DNA from: Methylomagnum ishizawai
GTDB lineage: Bacteria > Pseudomonadota > Gammaproteobacteria > Methylococcales > Methylococcaceae
DNA length: 64,000 nucleotides
Assembly: GCF_019670005.1 (NCBI RefSeq)
Contig: NZ_AP019785.1
Span: forward strand, 62,001-126,000
Direction of reading: 5' to 3'
Under the pieces are notes generated by a model. It was not told the DNA's origin. It searched no databases and worked only from the letters and a program-made list of their open reading frames with translations. This document shows positions 28,089-39,300 of the stretch, piece after piece (positions within the stretch are counted from its first letter, which is position 1; every line of letters begins with the position of its first letter). The translations under genes and the position numbers were made by a program.

Positions 28089-29022
28089 GAGGACATCCGG
28101 CACATCTTGTGCCTTGCGCGGCGAACGCTTAAAAGACCCGTCTTTTGCGAAGCGGAAGCGGAGGAGACCCATGAGTTGCCTGGAAATCTCGGACCGGCTG
28201 TGGGAGCGGGTAGAGCCATTGTTGGAGCCGTTCAAGCGGCGCAGGCCGGGCGGCTCCAAGCCGCTGGAATTCCGGACGGTCATGAACGGGATTCTGTATG
28301 TGCTCAAGACCGGTTGCCAATGGGATTGCCTGCCGGCCTGCTACGGCTCGAAAAGCGCGGTCCACGAGCACTTTCAGAGATGGGTTGCCGCCGGCGTGTT
28401 CAAGGAGATGTTCCGCTGGTCGGCGGCGGAGTACGAGGAACTCGAGGGGTTCGACCTGGCTTGGCAGTCGATGGACGGCAGCCTGGTGCAGGCCCCGGTC
28501 CGCCAAGCCCGCTGCCAGAAGGACGAGGGCCTGGGGCGCAATCCCACGGATCGTGGGCGCAGCGGTGGCAAGATCCACCTTCAGGTGGACGGGAAGGGGA
28601 TGCCTTTCGCCGTCGCGCAGGCCGGGGCCAACGTGCACGACAGCCGCCTGGTGACGGTCACCGTCGAGGCGGCCGTGATCGAGGCACCCGCCGACGCCGG
28701 GCAAAGTCCCAGGCATCTTTGCCTGGACAAAGGGTATGGCTACGAACGGGTCGAGCGGGAAGTCGCGGGACTGGGCTACACCCCCCATATCCGCAAGATC
28801 GGCGAGGAGAAGCGTTCCTGCGACTCCGAGCCAACCCACCCCGCGCGGAGGTGGGTGGTCGAGCGCGCTTTCGCCTGGCTCAAGGGCTTCCGGGCCATCC
28901 GAACCCGCTACACCTGCCGGGGAGCCAACTATCTGGCCTTCCTTCAGTTGGCGTGCGCCCTGATCCTGGGAAGACGGATCGAGGCCAAAACCGTGTAAGC
29001 AGTTTATGTGCCGGATGTCCTC
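28089..29022 (+). mobile_element. IS5-family element, copy C1
   Basis: 934 bp with inverted ends GAGGACATCCGGCACAT. Adjacent trinucleotides are TAA (left) and TTA (right), whereas copy C3 has TAA on both sides. C2 has TTA left and TAA right, so C1 and C2 look as if they exchanged outer flanks. A 4-bp reading TTAA/TTAA is also possible for this copy. Confidence 0.9.
28171..28998 (+). CDS. IS5-family transposase
   Basis: 275 residues. The N-terminal DUF4096-like region (SDRLWERVEPLLEPFKRRRPGG, CQWDCLP) is followed by a DDE core: D in QSMDGSLVQAP, D in LCLDKGYGYERVE, E in RRWVVERAFAWLKGFR. It is the same as the proteins at 53115-53942 and 55811-56638 apart from one residue (WERVEP here, WEHVEP there). 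Intact. Confidence 0.93.
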   Translation: MSCLEISDRLWERVEPLLEPFKRRRPGGSKPLEFRTVMNGILYVLKTGCQWDCLPACYGSKSAVHEHFQRWVAAGVFKEMFRWSAAEYEELEGFDLAWQSMDGSLVQAPVRQARCQKDEGLGRNPTDRGRSGGKIHLQVDGKGMPFAVAQAGANVHDSRLVTVTVEAAVIEAPADAGQSPRHLCLDKGYGYERVEREVAGLGYTPHIRKIGEEKRSCDSEPTHPARRWVVERAFAWLKGFRAIRTRYTCRGANYLAFLQLACALILGRRIEAKTV

Positions 29023-29619
29023 TTAATGGGTCGCACGGGTTTCGGTGGCCCCGGCGGGCCGGGCCTGTCTGGGATGCCGTCCCTCCGCGAACTCCTCGAT
29101 CATTTTCCGGTTGAAATCCGGGAGGTCGTCCGGTTTCCGGCTCGACACCAAGCCCCGGTCCACGACCACGGCCTCGTCCACCCATTCCGCCCCGGCGTTC
29201 TGGAGGTCCCGCTTGAGCGAGGGCCAGGAAGTCAGCCGCCGCCCCCGCACCACGCCCGCGTCGATCAGCGTCCACGGCCCATGGCAGATCGCCGCCACGG
29301 GCTTGTCGGCGTCGAAGAAGCCGTGGACGAAGGCGACGGCCTCCGGGTTCATCCGCAGCTTGTCGGGGTTGATGACCCCGCCGGGCAGCAGCAGCGCGTC
29401 GAACTGGTCCGGGCTGGCCCGATCTAGCGGCACATCGACCGGGACTTCCTCGCCCCAGTCGGCGGCGCGCCAGCCCTTGACCCGGCCCGCCGTGGGCGAG
29501 ACCACAGAAGCCTCCGCGCCCGCTTGTTCGAGCGCCCGGCGGGGCTCCATCAATTCGGATTGCTCGAAGCCGTTCTCGACCAGGATGGCGACCCTCTTTC
29601 CTTGCAGTGGCTGGGCCAT
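29023..29619 (-). CDS. DJ-1/PfpI-type glutamine amidotransferase-like protein
   Basis: 198 residues from ATG 29619 (AAGGAG 6 nt upstream), preferred over the longer frame to 29682. Class I glutamine amidotransferase-like fold of the PfpI/YhbO group: VAILVENGFEQSELMEPR (Glu of the active site), LLLPGGVINPDKLR, and the nucleophile elbow AAICHGPWTLIDAG with Cys. Relatives act on stress and protein or nucleotide glycation damage. The stop codon TAA is formed by the three bases next to IS copy C1, so the IS landed exactly at the gene end. Confidence 0.9.
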   Translation of the reverse strand: MAQPLQGKRVAILVENGFEQSELMEPRRALEQAGAEASVVSPTAGRVKGWRAADWGEEVPVDVPLDRASPDQFDALLLPGGVINPDKLRMNPEAVAFVHGFFDADKPVAAICHGPWTLIDAGVVRGRRLTSWPSLKRDLQNAGAEWVDEAVVVDRGLVSSRKPDDLPDFNRKMIEEFAEGRHPRQARPAGATETRATH

Positions 29620-29804
29620 GGCGTTTCTCCTTGGGTGGGGTATGTCTGACTTAGGACTGCGGATTAGCCGGATATGTCCCACCCACCCGGGGGAATTTTC
29701 GGGGAGGGATTGCCTTGGACGGGCATCACAGCGTGCGTTAAAGTCCGCTCACGCAATTGCGCAGCTAGCCGTCTAAGGATTTGGCCAGGAATAACTTCCC
29801 GGAA

Positions 29805-30570
29805 TCAGATAGCCATGGGAATGGCGCGGTAGTTCCATCGGGGAAGGAAGTCGTCGAAGACGATCCTCATGGTTTCGAGGAAGTCGGCGGAGCACTTCTT
29901 CCCCGTGGCGTAGGTCCCGGCCAGGATATCCACCGTCACCCTCAATCCCTTGGAGGTCTTGGCCCGCGCCATGAATTGCCGGGCGATGGCGACGGAATGG
30001 AACACCACGCCCTGGCAGGCGCGGGTGATGTGCGGGAACAGCCGGTGCTCGATGGGGTTGTGCTTCGAGCAATACGGTGGGTAGTGCGCCACGCGGATTT
30101 CCAGGCCCAGCCGGTCGGCGAGCCGTTGCAGGGCGTCCTTGAACACATGCCGGTTGGAGGCGTTGCTGCCGCCCCCATCGCACAGCAGCAGCAACCGGCG
30201 GCGGCCGGGATAGTTCCGGCGACCGTGCCGCTCCCACCAATGGGCGATGCTGTCGCAACAGAACTCGCTGGTGTCATGGTCCAGAACGTCGACGGGCACC
30301 TGGGTATGGGTATGGCCCTCCCGGGCGAAGTTGCCGACCAGTTCCTTCTTCTTGGTGTCGATGCTGATCACGGGGTCGCCCGCCGCCAAGTATCCCGCCT
30401 TGAGCTTGGCGATGTTGCGGAACTGCGCGTCGCGGTCGGGATGGGCCCCCAGCGACTTCTTCTTGCGCGCCTTGCGCTGCCCCAGGCCGTGCCGCCTCAT
30501 CAGCTTGCGGACCGTGTGGCGGCTCGCCGGGCTTCCCATCTCCGTGTGCGTCAAAGCGGTACGCAGACCT
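29805..30570 (-). pseudogene. ISAzo13-family transposase, N-terminally truncated
   Basis: Contains HPDRDAQFRNIAKLK, VISIDTKKKELVGNF, LLLLCDGGGSN and CSKHNPIEHRLFPHI, the core of ISAzo13 transposases. The usual ~40 residues between the KKKELVG motif and DHDTSEF are shortened, and the N-terminal HTH half is missing. The right part ends near 30570, where the AT-richer biosynthetic locus begins, so this remnant marks one border of that locus. Confidence 0.75.
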
Positions 30571-30639
30571 GAACGAAAACGCCCGAGTGCACTACTATTA
30601 ACAAAACTTGGCAACTCTCTACCCCACTCAGAGAACATC

Positions 30640-30915
30640 ATGACGAAATCCGAATTGACCTATTTTATTAAGCAAGAAATCGCTGATCGCTTTGAAAAAC
30701 CACTCGATGCGATTAGTGATGACACCGATCTCATTGAAGATCTGGGTGCCGACTCCCTAGAAATGACGGAGATTCTGGTCAGAATTGAAGACAAACTGGG
30801 CGTCCGGTTTGAGGACGACACGATTGCACTCCTGGGTACACCTGCCAAGCTCGCCGAATTCATGGAAAGCTATGTGGTATCCATCGATTATCACAGCATT
30901 CCAACCAACGGATGA
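30640..30915 (+). CDS. Acyl carrier protein
   Basis: 91 residues from ATG 30640. Standard ACP helix pattern with the phosphopantetheine serine in DLGADSLEMTEIL (residue ~45) and an acidic helix II (RIEDKLGVRFEDD). It is the first gene of the lower-GC locus and overlaps the next frame by 4 nt (ATGA). It is free-standing, so it probably supplies or holds an acyl or aminoacyl intermediate for the locus rather than serving general fatty-acid synthesis. Confidence 0.9.
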   Translation: MTKSELTYFIKQEIADRFEKPLDAISDDTDLIEDLGADSLEMTEILVRIEDKLGVRFEDDTIALLGTPAKLAEFMESYVVSIDYHSIPTNG

Positions 30916-31049
30916 AACGCAGGGTTGTCATTACCGGTGTGGGAGCGATTGACCACAATGGGCACTCGGCCCCCATGATCTGGGACAACGTGGCCCAAGG
31001 GGCTAGTAGTCGTATTGAGAAGATATACAGCGTGAGGGAGCATTTTTAA
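30912..31049 (+). pseudogene. N-terminal stub of a beta-ketoacyl-ACP synthase
   Basis: 45 residues, MKRRVVITGVGAIDHNGHS...WDNVAQGASSRIEKI, which matches the start of FabF-type ketosynthases. It then ends in SVREHF and TAA, before any catalytic Cys-His-His. ATG overlaps the ACP stop, so the pair came as a coupled ACP-KS unit. No continuation was found in the ~70 nt before the next gene. It is likely a deletion remnant. Confidence 0.75.
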
Positions 31050-31118
31050 TGCAATTCTGGCTTTATATAACATGCAGCATCCTGCAACTGGTCGTCAACA
31101 CAATCTAAGGATATTCCG

Positions 31119-32183
31119 ATGAAGGTTACTAGCATTGATGGAATGGGCAGCTATGGCGTTTATATAGATGGCGTGGATTTTGAGTATCTAACCGACGAGC
31201 AGTGGAGAGAGATCGGCCATATCCACATGAAGAGTCTGGTCACCATTATTCGTGACTGCAATCTAACCTGCGAGAACCAACTGGGATGGATCAGGAAGTT
31301 TGGCGAACCCAGACATGGCCTGTATTACAGGCTGATGAGGAAATACGGCATAACATCATTGGGGCTTATTGTTCGACTGGGTCTGAGCGCGAGTAGCCCG
31401 ATGGATGAAGAAGATAAAAGCGTGATACGGGAACATATCCGATATCACCAGCCTTCCTCCGAAGGTTCGGGCGTCACGCGGGTTAGTGGGATCAAGGATG
31501 ACAATGGGAGGTCGATCGGACTATTTAATGATGGTGAATTGCTTTGGCATTCTAATGAGGCGGCTACCCTGACCTTTGCCCCCGGCGTGGCGTTGCTGGG
31601 TGGGAAGTGCATGGTGGGTTCGTCAACGGGTTTTTTGCAAACCGCGGATTATTATGAATCGGTCAGCGAATCATTCCGCTCGGAACTGGATGAGATGGTT
31701 TTGACTCACCGCCATACGGAGGGAAAGATAAACCCGGCCCTCAATGACAATATGGAGCGTTTAAACATGTGTCCAGTCGATGATGTGGAGATTCCGATGG
31801 TCATCATGAGTCCTGGGGGCATTAAGGGGTTGCACTACCCACTAAATACGGTTTATGGGGTTCGTGGAATGAATAAGGCCGAAAGCGATAGCCTCTTCGC
31901 AGAAATCGACAAACATTTGTACGTCGATCACTATATTTACGATCATTGGTACAAAAATGACGGCGACCTCCTGTTGTTTGACAACTCGATCACACTGCAT
32001 AGACGTCTTGGGAATGTAACTGGTCGTCTCGCCTATCGCATCCAGCACGACTACAGCGAGTTGCAGGATGATTTCTGGCAACCTTACTTCCAGAAAGAGT
32101 TTGCGGATAAATACAAGGAAGCAATCACAGACTTTGTCGAGACACTGGGCATCCAGAGTTTTAAGTTGCCTCAAGTCGGCTAG
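31119..32183 (+). CDS. TauD/TfdA-like Fe(II)/2-oxoglutarate oxygenase
   Basis: 354 residues. The jelly-roll core has LLWHSNEAATLTFAPGVALLGG (residues ~141-160) in the place of the TauD WHxD motif. The distal ligand and 2OG-binding residues are FDNSITLHRRLG (His ~293) and AYRIQHD (Arg ~307). The expected HxD reads HSN, followed by E, so metal binding may use Asn or Glu, or be weakened. Such enzymes hydroxylate or desaturate small molecules, including carrier-bound amino acids. It lies between the ACP and radical SAM genes of the locus and probably tailors the NRPS substrate. Confidence 0.75.
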   Translation: MKVTSIDGMGSYGVYIDGVDFEYLTDEQWREIGHIHMKSLVTIIRDCNLTCENQLGWIRKFGEPRHGLYYRLMRKYGITSLGLIVRLGLSASSPMDEEDKSVIREHIRYHQPSSEGSGVTRVSGIKDDNGRSIGLFNDGELLWHSNEAATLTFAPGVALLGGKCMVGSSTGFLQTADYYESVSESFRSELDEMVLTHRHTEGKINPALNDNMERLNMCPVDDVEIPMVIMSPGGIKGLHYPLNTVYGVRGMNKAESDSLFAEIDKHLYVDHYIYDHWYKNDGDLLLFDNSITLHRRLGNVTGRLAYRIQHDYSELQDDFWQPYFQKEFADKYKEAITDFVETLGIQSFKLPQVG

Positions 32184-32251
32184 TTAAGCGATTCCAGATA
32201 AATATATATCTTGGGCGTTCATCGTAATATCTGTGTCAGGTATATTTGAAA

Positions 32252-33319
32252 ATGCAAAGAAGCCGTCTCGATCATTACCTTTTGGACAATCCATCTCTGC
32301 AAAGGCGCTATAAGAAAATCAAGAAGCATGTCAATCGTCTGATCATTTCAGGCTATGACATTACTAATCGATGCAATCTCCGCTGCAAAGGGTGCTACTT
32401 CTTTGAAGGCGAACGCTCCTCCAGATTCAATGATGACCGGACCCTGGATGAGTTCGACGCTTTTTTTGCCAGTGAAGTCAAGCGTGGTGTGACCATGCCC
32501 CATTTTGCCGGGGCAGAACCGGCAAAAGTTCCGGAGAGGCTCGCATTAGCCGCCAAATACTGGAATCGAGGCGTTATCTATACGAATGGCACCTTGCCCA
32601 TCGCGCCGGATCTGCCCTTTATGCTGCATATCTCGCTTTGGGGGGCGGAGGAAACGGATGCGCGCCTGAGGGGGAAGCATGCCTTCAGAAGTGCGCTCGA
32701 TAACTTCTCTCGGGATGCGCGGGCGGTGTTTATCTTTACCATAAACCGCCAAAATATCGGTGAAATGGCGGAGGTGACAGATATCTGCGCCCAGCATGGG
32801 ACTAAACTCTCGTTCAATCACTATAGTCCTACGCGCTGGTACGGATCGTCAGGCACTGAGATGCCCAACGAAATACGTTTCAGAGGCAAAGGACGTTTCA
32901 GTGGCCCTGACGACCAGCTTGCTTTACGTATCGAAGACCTGAAAATTATAAAAGATCACATACAGGAACTGCTTATCCGTTATCCGAATACCCTGATTTA
33001 TTCATCTTATTACAACGAGCGCATCAACAGCCCTGATGTCCTTTTCAATATTAACTCACAAACGGGTGTTGCGACGAATTGTGCCATACTCAATTCCACT
33101 CATCATCGTGAATATCGAACCGACCTAACCTGGGATGACGCCGATTGCTGTATTCCTAATACCGATTGTGCTACCTGCCGCCATTATGTTGCTAATTACA
33201 GTAAGATCATGGGCGAATTTCATAACCATCTTGACAGCATTAACCAATTCGAAAAATGGCTGGAGGTTTATGAGACCTGGTGCAAATTGAATATTAGAAG
33301 CTGGGATACCCTGGACTGA
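32252..33319 (+). CDS. Radical SAM enzyme
   Basis: 355 residues from ATG 32252. A CNLRCKGC motif (Cys 41, 45, 48) binds the SAM-cleaving 4Fe-4S cluster; HFAGAEPAKVPER stands where GGEP is usual, and HISLWGAEETDARLRG follows. C-terminal cysteines (TNCAILN, DDADCCIPNTDCATCRHY) suggest one or two auxiliary clusters in a SPASM-like region. The substrate is unknown. Position directly before the NRPS gene (56-nt gap) suggests action on its amino-acid or peptide product. Lower GC content matches its neighbours. Confidence 0.88.
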   Translation: MQRSRLDHYLLDNPSLQRRYKKIKKHVNRLIISGYDITNRCNLRCKGCYFFEGERSSRFNDDRTLDEFDAFFASEVKRGVTMPHFAGAEPAKVPERLALAAKYWNRGVIYTNGTLPIAPDLPFMLHISLWGAEETDARLRGKHAFRSALDNFSRDARAVFIFTINRQNIGEMAEVTDICAQHGTKLSFNHYSPTRWYGSSGTEMPNEIRFRGKGRFSGPDDQLALRIEDLKIIKDHIQELLIRYPNTLIYSSYYNERINSPDVLFNINSQTGVATNCAILNSTHHREYRTDLTWDDADCCIPNTDCATCRHYVANYSKIMGEFHNHLDSINQFEKWLEVYETWCKLNIRSWDTLD

Positions 33320-33375
33320 GCAAGTAGAAGCTTCCGGATATTCCGCTCTATGCTAGTGAATGGCTGACTAAATTT

Positions 33376-36300
33376 ATGGGTAATAAATCTGCACCCCAAA
33401 CCCATCCTTTTCTGGTTCATCCTAGCCCCACGCCGCTTTATCCCTTGACGCAGGCCCAACAAGATATCTGGTTCCATCAAATATTGCATGAGGAACTGCC
33501 ACTCTACAACATCGGCGTAAAGGTGCATCTACCTGGTACAGTGGATGTTGCGCGATTTCGGGAGTCTGTCCGCTTACTGGTATTGAAACACGATTGCCTG
33601 CGTATTCAATTAACCCAACGCTGGGATGAATATGGAGTCCCCCAACAGACCATTGCCCCGCCCTTTGAGCCTGAGGTGACCCTACATGATTTCCGTGAAG
33701 AAGCTGAGCCACTGATTGCCGCAACGCAGTGGATGCAGCGACGTTTCGTGGAACCGTTTGTACTCGACGATTTTCCATTGTTCCGCTACGACCTGGTCCG
33801 GGTAGCCGAGGCTGACTACTATTTGCTGATGCAATACCATCATCTAATCACGGACGGTTGGAGTAGTTCCCTACTGGTTTGCTCGCTTGGAGGGATCTAT
33901 ACGGCCTTGGCCTGCGGAGAGACGCCTGACCTATGGGGTCCATCCTACCTCGATTTTATCGCTAGCGATCAAGAGTACAGATGTTCCGATCAATACCAGA
34001 AGCACGGAGAATTCTGGAAAGGGCAATTCACTTATCCACCCGAACCTTTGTTGATACCCAAGTCGGGAAGCCATTTACCAGCACCCAGCGATTGTCGCAG
34101 CGCGCAGGTGTCGAGAGCGCTGATCCAACGACTCGAGACCTTGGCTAAGGGTTATCAGGTGAGTTTTTTTCACGTTCTGATCGCCGTCCTGGCAATCTAT
34201 TTCACACGCACCAGAGGCGTGGATGAACTGGTGATTGGTCTTCCGATGCAAAATCGGTCCAGTGTCCAGTTCAAGCAAACTGCGGGACTCTTTGCCTGGG
34301 TCTTCCCCTTCAGATTACAGGTCGATATCAGGGAATCTTTCGATGTTTTCTTACAGCGGATTGCTAAGCAGCTTATGCAACGCTACCGCTATCAGCGCTA
34401 TCCCATCGGTGCCATCTACCATGAGGTTAGGCCGGTCGCGGCTCACCGGCAACTATTCGATATCGTTCTTTCCTACGAAAGGCGGGACTACGATACCTCT
34501 TTTGGGGAAATCGTTAGCTACACAGAAGGCGTGCAGAATGATGCGGAACAGATTCCATTGGCGTTGTATTTTCGAGATTTCCACCTCCACTCGGATGCCC
34601 GTTGGGATTTTGTCACGAATCGGGCCTACTTCGACGACCAACAGTTGGCGGCTATGCAAAGCCATCTGTTATATCTGCTGGAGGCCGTTGCCAAGCAACC
34701 GAGGAGCACGCTCGACCTGATTTCCCTGGTACCCGAGTCTGAGGTGGCGCAATTACATGCCTGGGGCCAGGGCCCCCGCACCGCTCCCCTGCAACATACC
34801 GTGGTAGGGCTGTTCGAGGCACAGGTGGCATGTCGTCCCGAGGCCACGGCCCTGGAGTTTGGCGAACGGCGACTCAGCTACCGGGCGCTGAACAAGGCGG
34901 CCAACCGCGTAGCCCATGGCCTGATGGGCCGGGGCGTAGGCCCGGATATACTGGTGGGCCTGATCTGCGAGCGCTCGATCGAGCTGATCGTGGGCCTGCT
35001 GGGCATCCTCAAGGCCGGAGGGGCCTATGTACCCATCGATCCGGACTATCCGCAGGCGCGGATCAAATATCTGCTGGAAGACAGCGGGGTGCGGATATTG
35101 CTGACCCAGCGGGGCCTGCGGGAGTGGATCCCGCAGGGTGAGGGCGTAGAAGTCTTGTGCCTGGATGAAACGGAGGAATGGCCGGTCTCGGTGGAAAATC
35201 CCGTCAGATGGGCCGGACTGAATGATCTGGCCTACGTGATCTACACCTCCGGCTCCACTGGACGGCCCAAGGGTGTCATGCTGCCTCATGGTGTATTAGC
35301 CAATCTCATAGCCTATAGTCGTCAACAGCCTGGGCTTGGGAAAGCCTATAGAACGCTACAGCAGACATCGTTGAGTTTCGATGTTTCCTTACAGGAAATC
35401 TTTTCCACGTTCGATACCGGAGGCTGTTTAGTATTGATCGATGAAGCTACACGGCGGGATAGTGAATTACTATGCGGTTACCTGGAAGCACATCGAATCG
35501 AGCGGCTTTTTCTGCCCTATGCGGGCTTGACGCAGCTAACGGAAATTGCCGCAAAAAATCCTCCCAGCAGTCTTGTCGCCGTAATCACGGCCGGTGAGCA
35601 ATTACGCGTTACTTCATCAATACAGCAATTCTTTTCAGTGCTACCAGATTGTCATTTCTGGAATCACTATGGCCCATCAGAAACCCATGTTGTCACCACA
35701 TATGCATTGGAGGGCATTCCAGAGGGTTGGGCAACCTTTCCGCCCATAGGTCGACCTATCGCCAACACCCAGATTTACGTCCTCGACCCACAGGGGCAGC
35801 CCGTGCCCATTGGAGTTCCCGGCGAGCTGTACATTGGTGGAATGGGCTTGGCGCGGGGATACTTGAACCGTCCCGAGCTGACGGCGGAGCGCTTCGTCGA
35901 GTTGGAAGTGTTTGGCCAGCGGCAGCGGATGTACCGCACGGGCGACCGGGTGCGCTGGCAGGAGGACGGACAGTTGCTGTTCCTAGGACGGCTGGACCAC
36001 CAGATTAAGCTGCGCGGCTACCGCATCGAACTGGGCGAGATCGAAGCGACACTGGTCTCTTTGTCGGGAATTAAGGAATGTGTGGTGATGGTTCGAGAGG
36101 ATCATCCAGGTGAGCGACGACTGGTCGCTTACGTCGTTCTCGACCAGGAAAGCGATCCAATCGGGCCGGATCTGCGCGGTGCCTTGGCGGAACAGTTGCC
36201 GGACTACATGATCCCAGTCGCCATTGTGCCTTTGGACAGTCTGCCATTGACACCGAATGGCAAGATAGACCGTGCGGCCCTGCCGGCACCGGAGATTGAT

Positions 36301-39300
36301 CGAGCGGCGCTCGGCACTGCCTATGTCGCGCCGCGTAACCCGATAGAAGAGACCCTGGCAGAACTGTGGCAGGAAATCCTGATGCTCAATGAGTTGCCGG
36401 GGATACACGACAACTTCTTTAACCTAGGGGGCCACTCGTTGTTATCCGCGAGACTGGTCAGCCGCATCAAGACTGGCTTTGGTCTGGCCTTGTCCCTGCG
36501 GGATTTCTTTCAGTCGCCGACAATTGCCAGTCTGGCTGAGTTGCTAAAACAGCCCGCCAACGGGGATGGGATCGGGCAAGCAGAACAACATCTGCGTTCT
36601 GGAGTACGCAGGTTGCTCGATCCAGCTATTTGGCATCAATTACAAAGCTATGTGATGAGTTGGCAGGGCGAACGGGCCGGTCCGGAAAGCCTGATTGTTG
36701 GGCATAATCTGGAAGGCACCCGCCCGCCGCTGTTTTGGGTCTTTCAAGGCCAAGAGGAATTTGCCCAACTTGGCCATTACCTGGGCGTGGATCAACCCCT
36801 CTATGGTATGCGCTCCGGGCACCTGGTCATGGATTATACCGAGGACAATATTCAAGCCCTGGCACTCGATTATGTGCGGGAGATCCAGGCGCTGCGCCCT
36901 CGCGGGGCGCTGGTCCTGGGGGGTAACTGCCAGGGAACCCTTATTACCATGGCTATTGCCCAGCACCTGATGCGCCGGGAATGCCATGTGCTGTTGCTTA
37001 TCCTCATGGAATGGACCTTTTCGGCACAACCCTATGCCGGCCCAGTGGGGCTGATCTTCGGGCGTGAAAGCGATGTCACCAATCCATATCGCCATTTCCG
37101 GCAACCAGAATTGATGTGGCAGCGGGCTTGGCCCCGGCATCGGGTCGAATTTATCCCTGGCGCATACGGTGAACTCTTCCGTGAGCCCAATGTGCAGAGC
37201 CTGGCGGGGGCGGTCTCACGCCTGATCGATGATGCGCGGAATATCCCTTTGAATCTACTGCCAGCCGAAGGCAGGAAGGCTACGATAGCCGTCGATGAAC
37301 CGCCACTGCGGATGTGGCCGGGAGAACGGTGCCTGATTGCGGTACGGGTTACCAATACCAGCCCGCTTTCCTGGCCAGACGGCAGGGAATTGGGGCTGTT
37401 CCTGGTCAACCAATGGTGTAAAGGCGATGGCAAGCCTTTGATGCTCAAGGACGGGGGCATCCCCCTGCCAGCCCTGGCCAGTGGCGAGGAGACGGTGCAA
37501 TGGCTACCCATTCGCGCTCCGAAGACATCGGAGGCACTTCAGCTACGGTTGAAAGTGGTGGAAGAGGGTGTGTTCACTTGGTTAAGGCACGATTATGAGC
37601 CACTGCAACTATCGGTTCAAATCGTTCCAAACACTGAAGCAACCGTGGCGTCGGTGGCGCAATTGGGAAACCAATATAGCCCCCCGATCCTCATTGGTGG
37701 AACCGGCGGATCAGGCACCCGTGTCATATCCCGAATTCTGCAACAACTCGGCGTACATCTGGGGACGCGATTCAATCCCTCCGACGACAGCATCGAGTTG
37801 GCGGGCGAGTGGTGGGCGCGGTTGTTGCCCTATTGGAAGGCAGAACTCCCCATCGAGATCGAATCCGCCATTGTCCATGCCCTGGGCGCGAAGCTCGCGG
37901 TATTTCTGGATGGCGTGGCGAAGAACAGCCAGTGGGGGTGGAAATTGCCGCCGACGGTCTTTTTCGCACCCTTCTGGCACCGGCTCTGGCCGGGCGTGCG
38001 TTGCATCCATGTGGTGCGGGACGGGCGTGACATGGCGCTGTCTCACAACCAGAAGCAGTTGAACTATCTGGCCCCCGTGGTCCTGCAAAGCGATGAACTG
38101 TTGCTGGACAAGGCGCAACGCAGTATTCGCCTGTGGGATCGCCTTAATCTGTGGTTGGCTGAGTACGCCGAGGCCAAGATGCCGGGACAATACTTGCGTA
38201 TACGCTACGAGGACCTGTGCGCTCAGCCCAGGGTGGAGATCGAACGCCTGATGAAATTTCTCGGTCTGGAGGGAGATGCCGAGGCGTTGGTCAAACAGGT
38301 ACAACCGAGTCCCGGTATCGGTCGCTGGCGACAGCAGGCAAAGGACTGGCTAATACAGGTCGAACACGCCGGGCGGGAAGGATTGGCGCGCTTTGGCTAT
38401 CTGGATGGAGGAAAACCAGTTGACGGAATCCCATCGTTACCCGCTCAGCCAGACCTCTACGATGCAGGACTCATTGCATTCCAACGGGGAGAATATGATC
38501 GGGCCATCGAACAACTGAACCCGGCTCTGGACCGGGTCAACCGCTTGCTACCGGCCCTGGCGGAGTCTTTCCACCGTCAACATCGCTATGATGAGGCCGA
38601 GCGAGTTTGGCGTCAGGCCCTGGCGCTCAACCAGAATGACGGTCGTTTATGGCTGGGACTGGGGCTGAGTTGCCAATCGCTTGGCAACTCGAATGAGGCC
38701 GTGAGCGCCTATAAAACGGCATACGAGAGAGGCCTGATGCGTCCGGTGGAGGCGTTGACACCACTGTTCGAGTTGGCGCAATCCGCGCATGAGGGGATCG
38801 CCGAGGTGGCTGCTTTAGTTAACCGCGCACTGAAACAGACTCCTCAGGATACGGAATTGCTTGCCCTGGTGGCCCAGGTGCAATTGCAATCGAACGAGCC
38901 AGATGCCGTAGTCGCAACGGTTCATAAGCTGATCGCGCTACGTCCTGACCAATTCGGCCCGGTGGTGCAGATCATTTGGAAAATCATTGGACGGCGCATG
39001 CTGGCGGAAGCTAGATTGCTGATCACAGAGTTGATGGAACGGCTGCCCGATGAGCCTGCGGTGCTACTTCTGCTAGTCCATTACACACTTCGTATAGACC
39101 ATGACGCTAAAAAGACATTGAGCCTTTGTGACGCCGTACTCAAGCGGGAACCCCATCGGTTCGTGTTTTACGGGTATAAAGGGGAATGCCTCTCTGAATT
39201 AGGTGAGCTGGATCATGCCTTAGCGGCTTTCGACCGGGCGATCGAAGGATTAGGCGACCGGGTACCAGTGCATTTCTTGGCGAAACGTGGACAGCTACAG

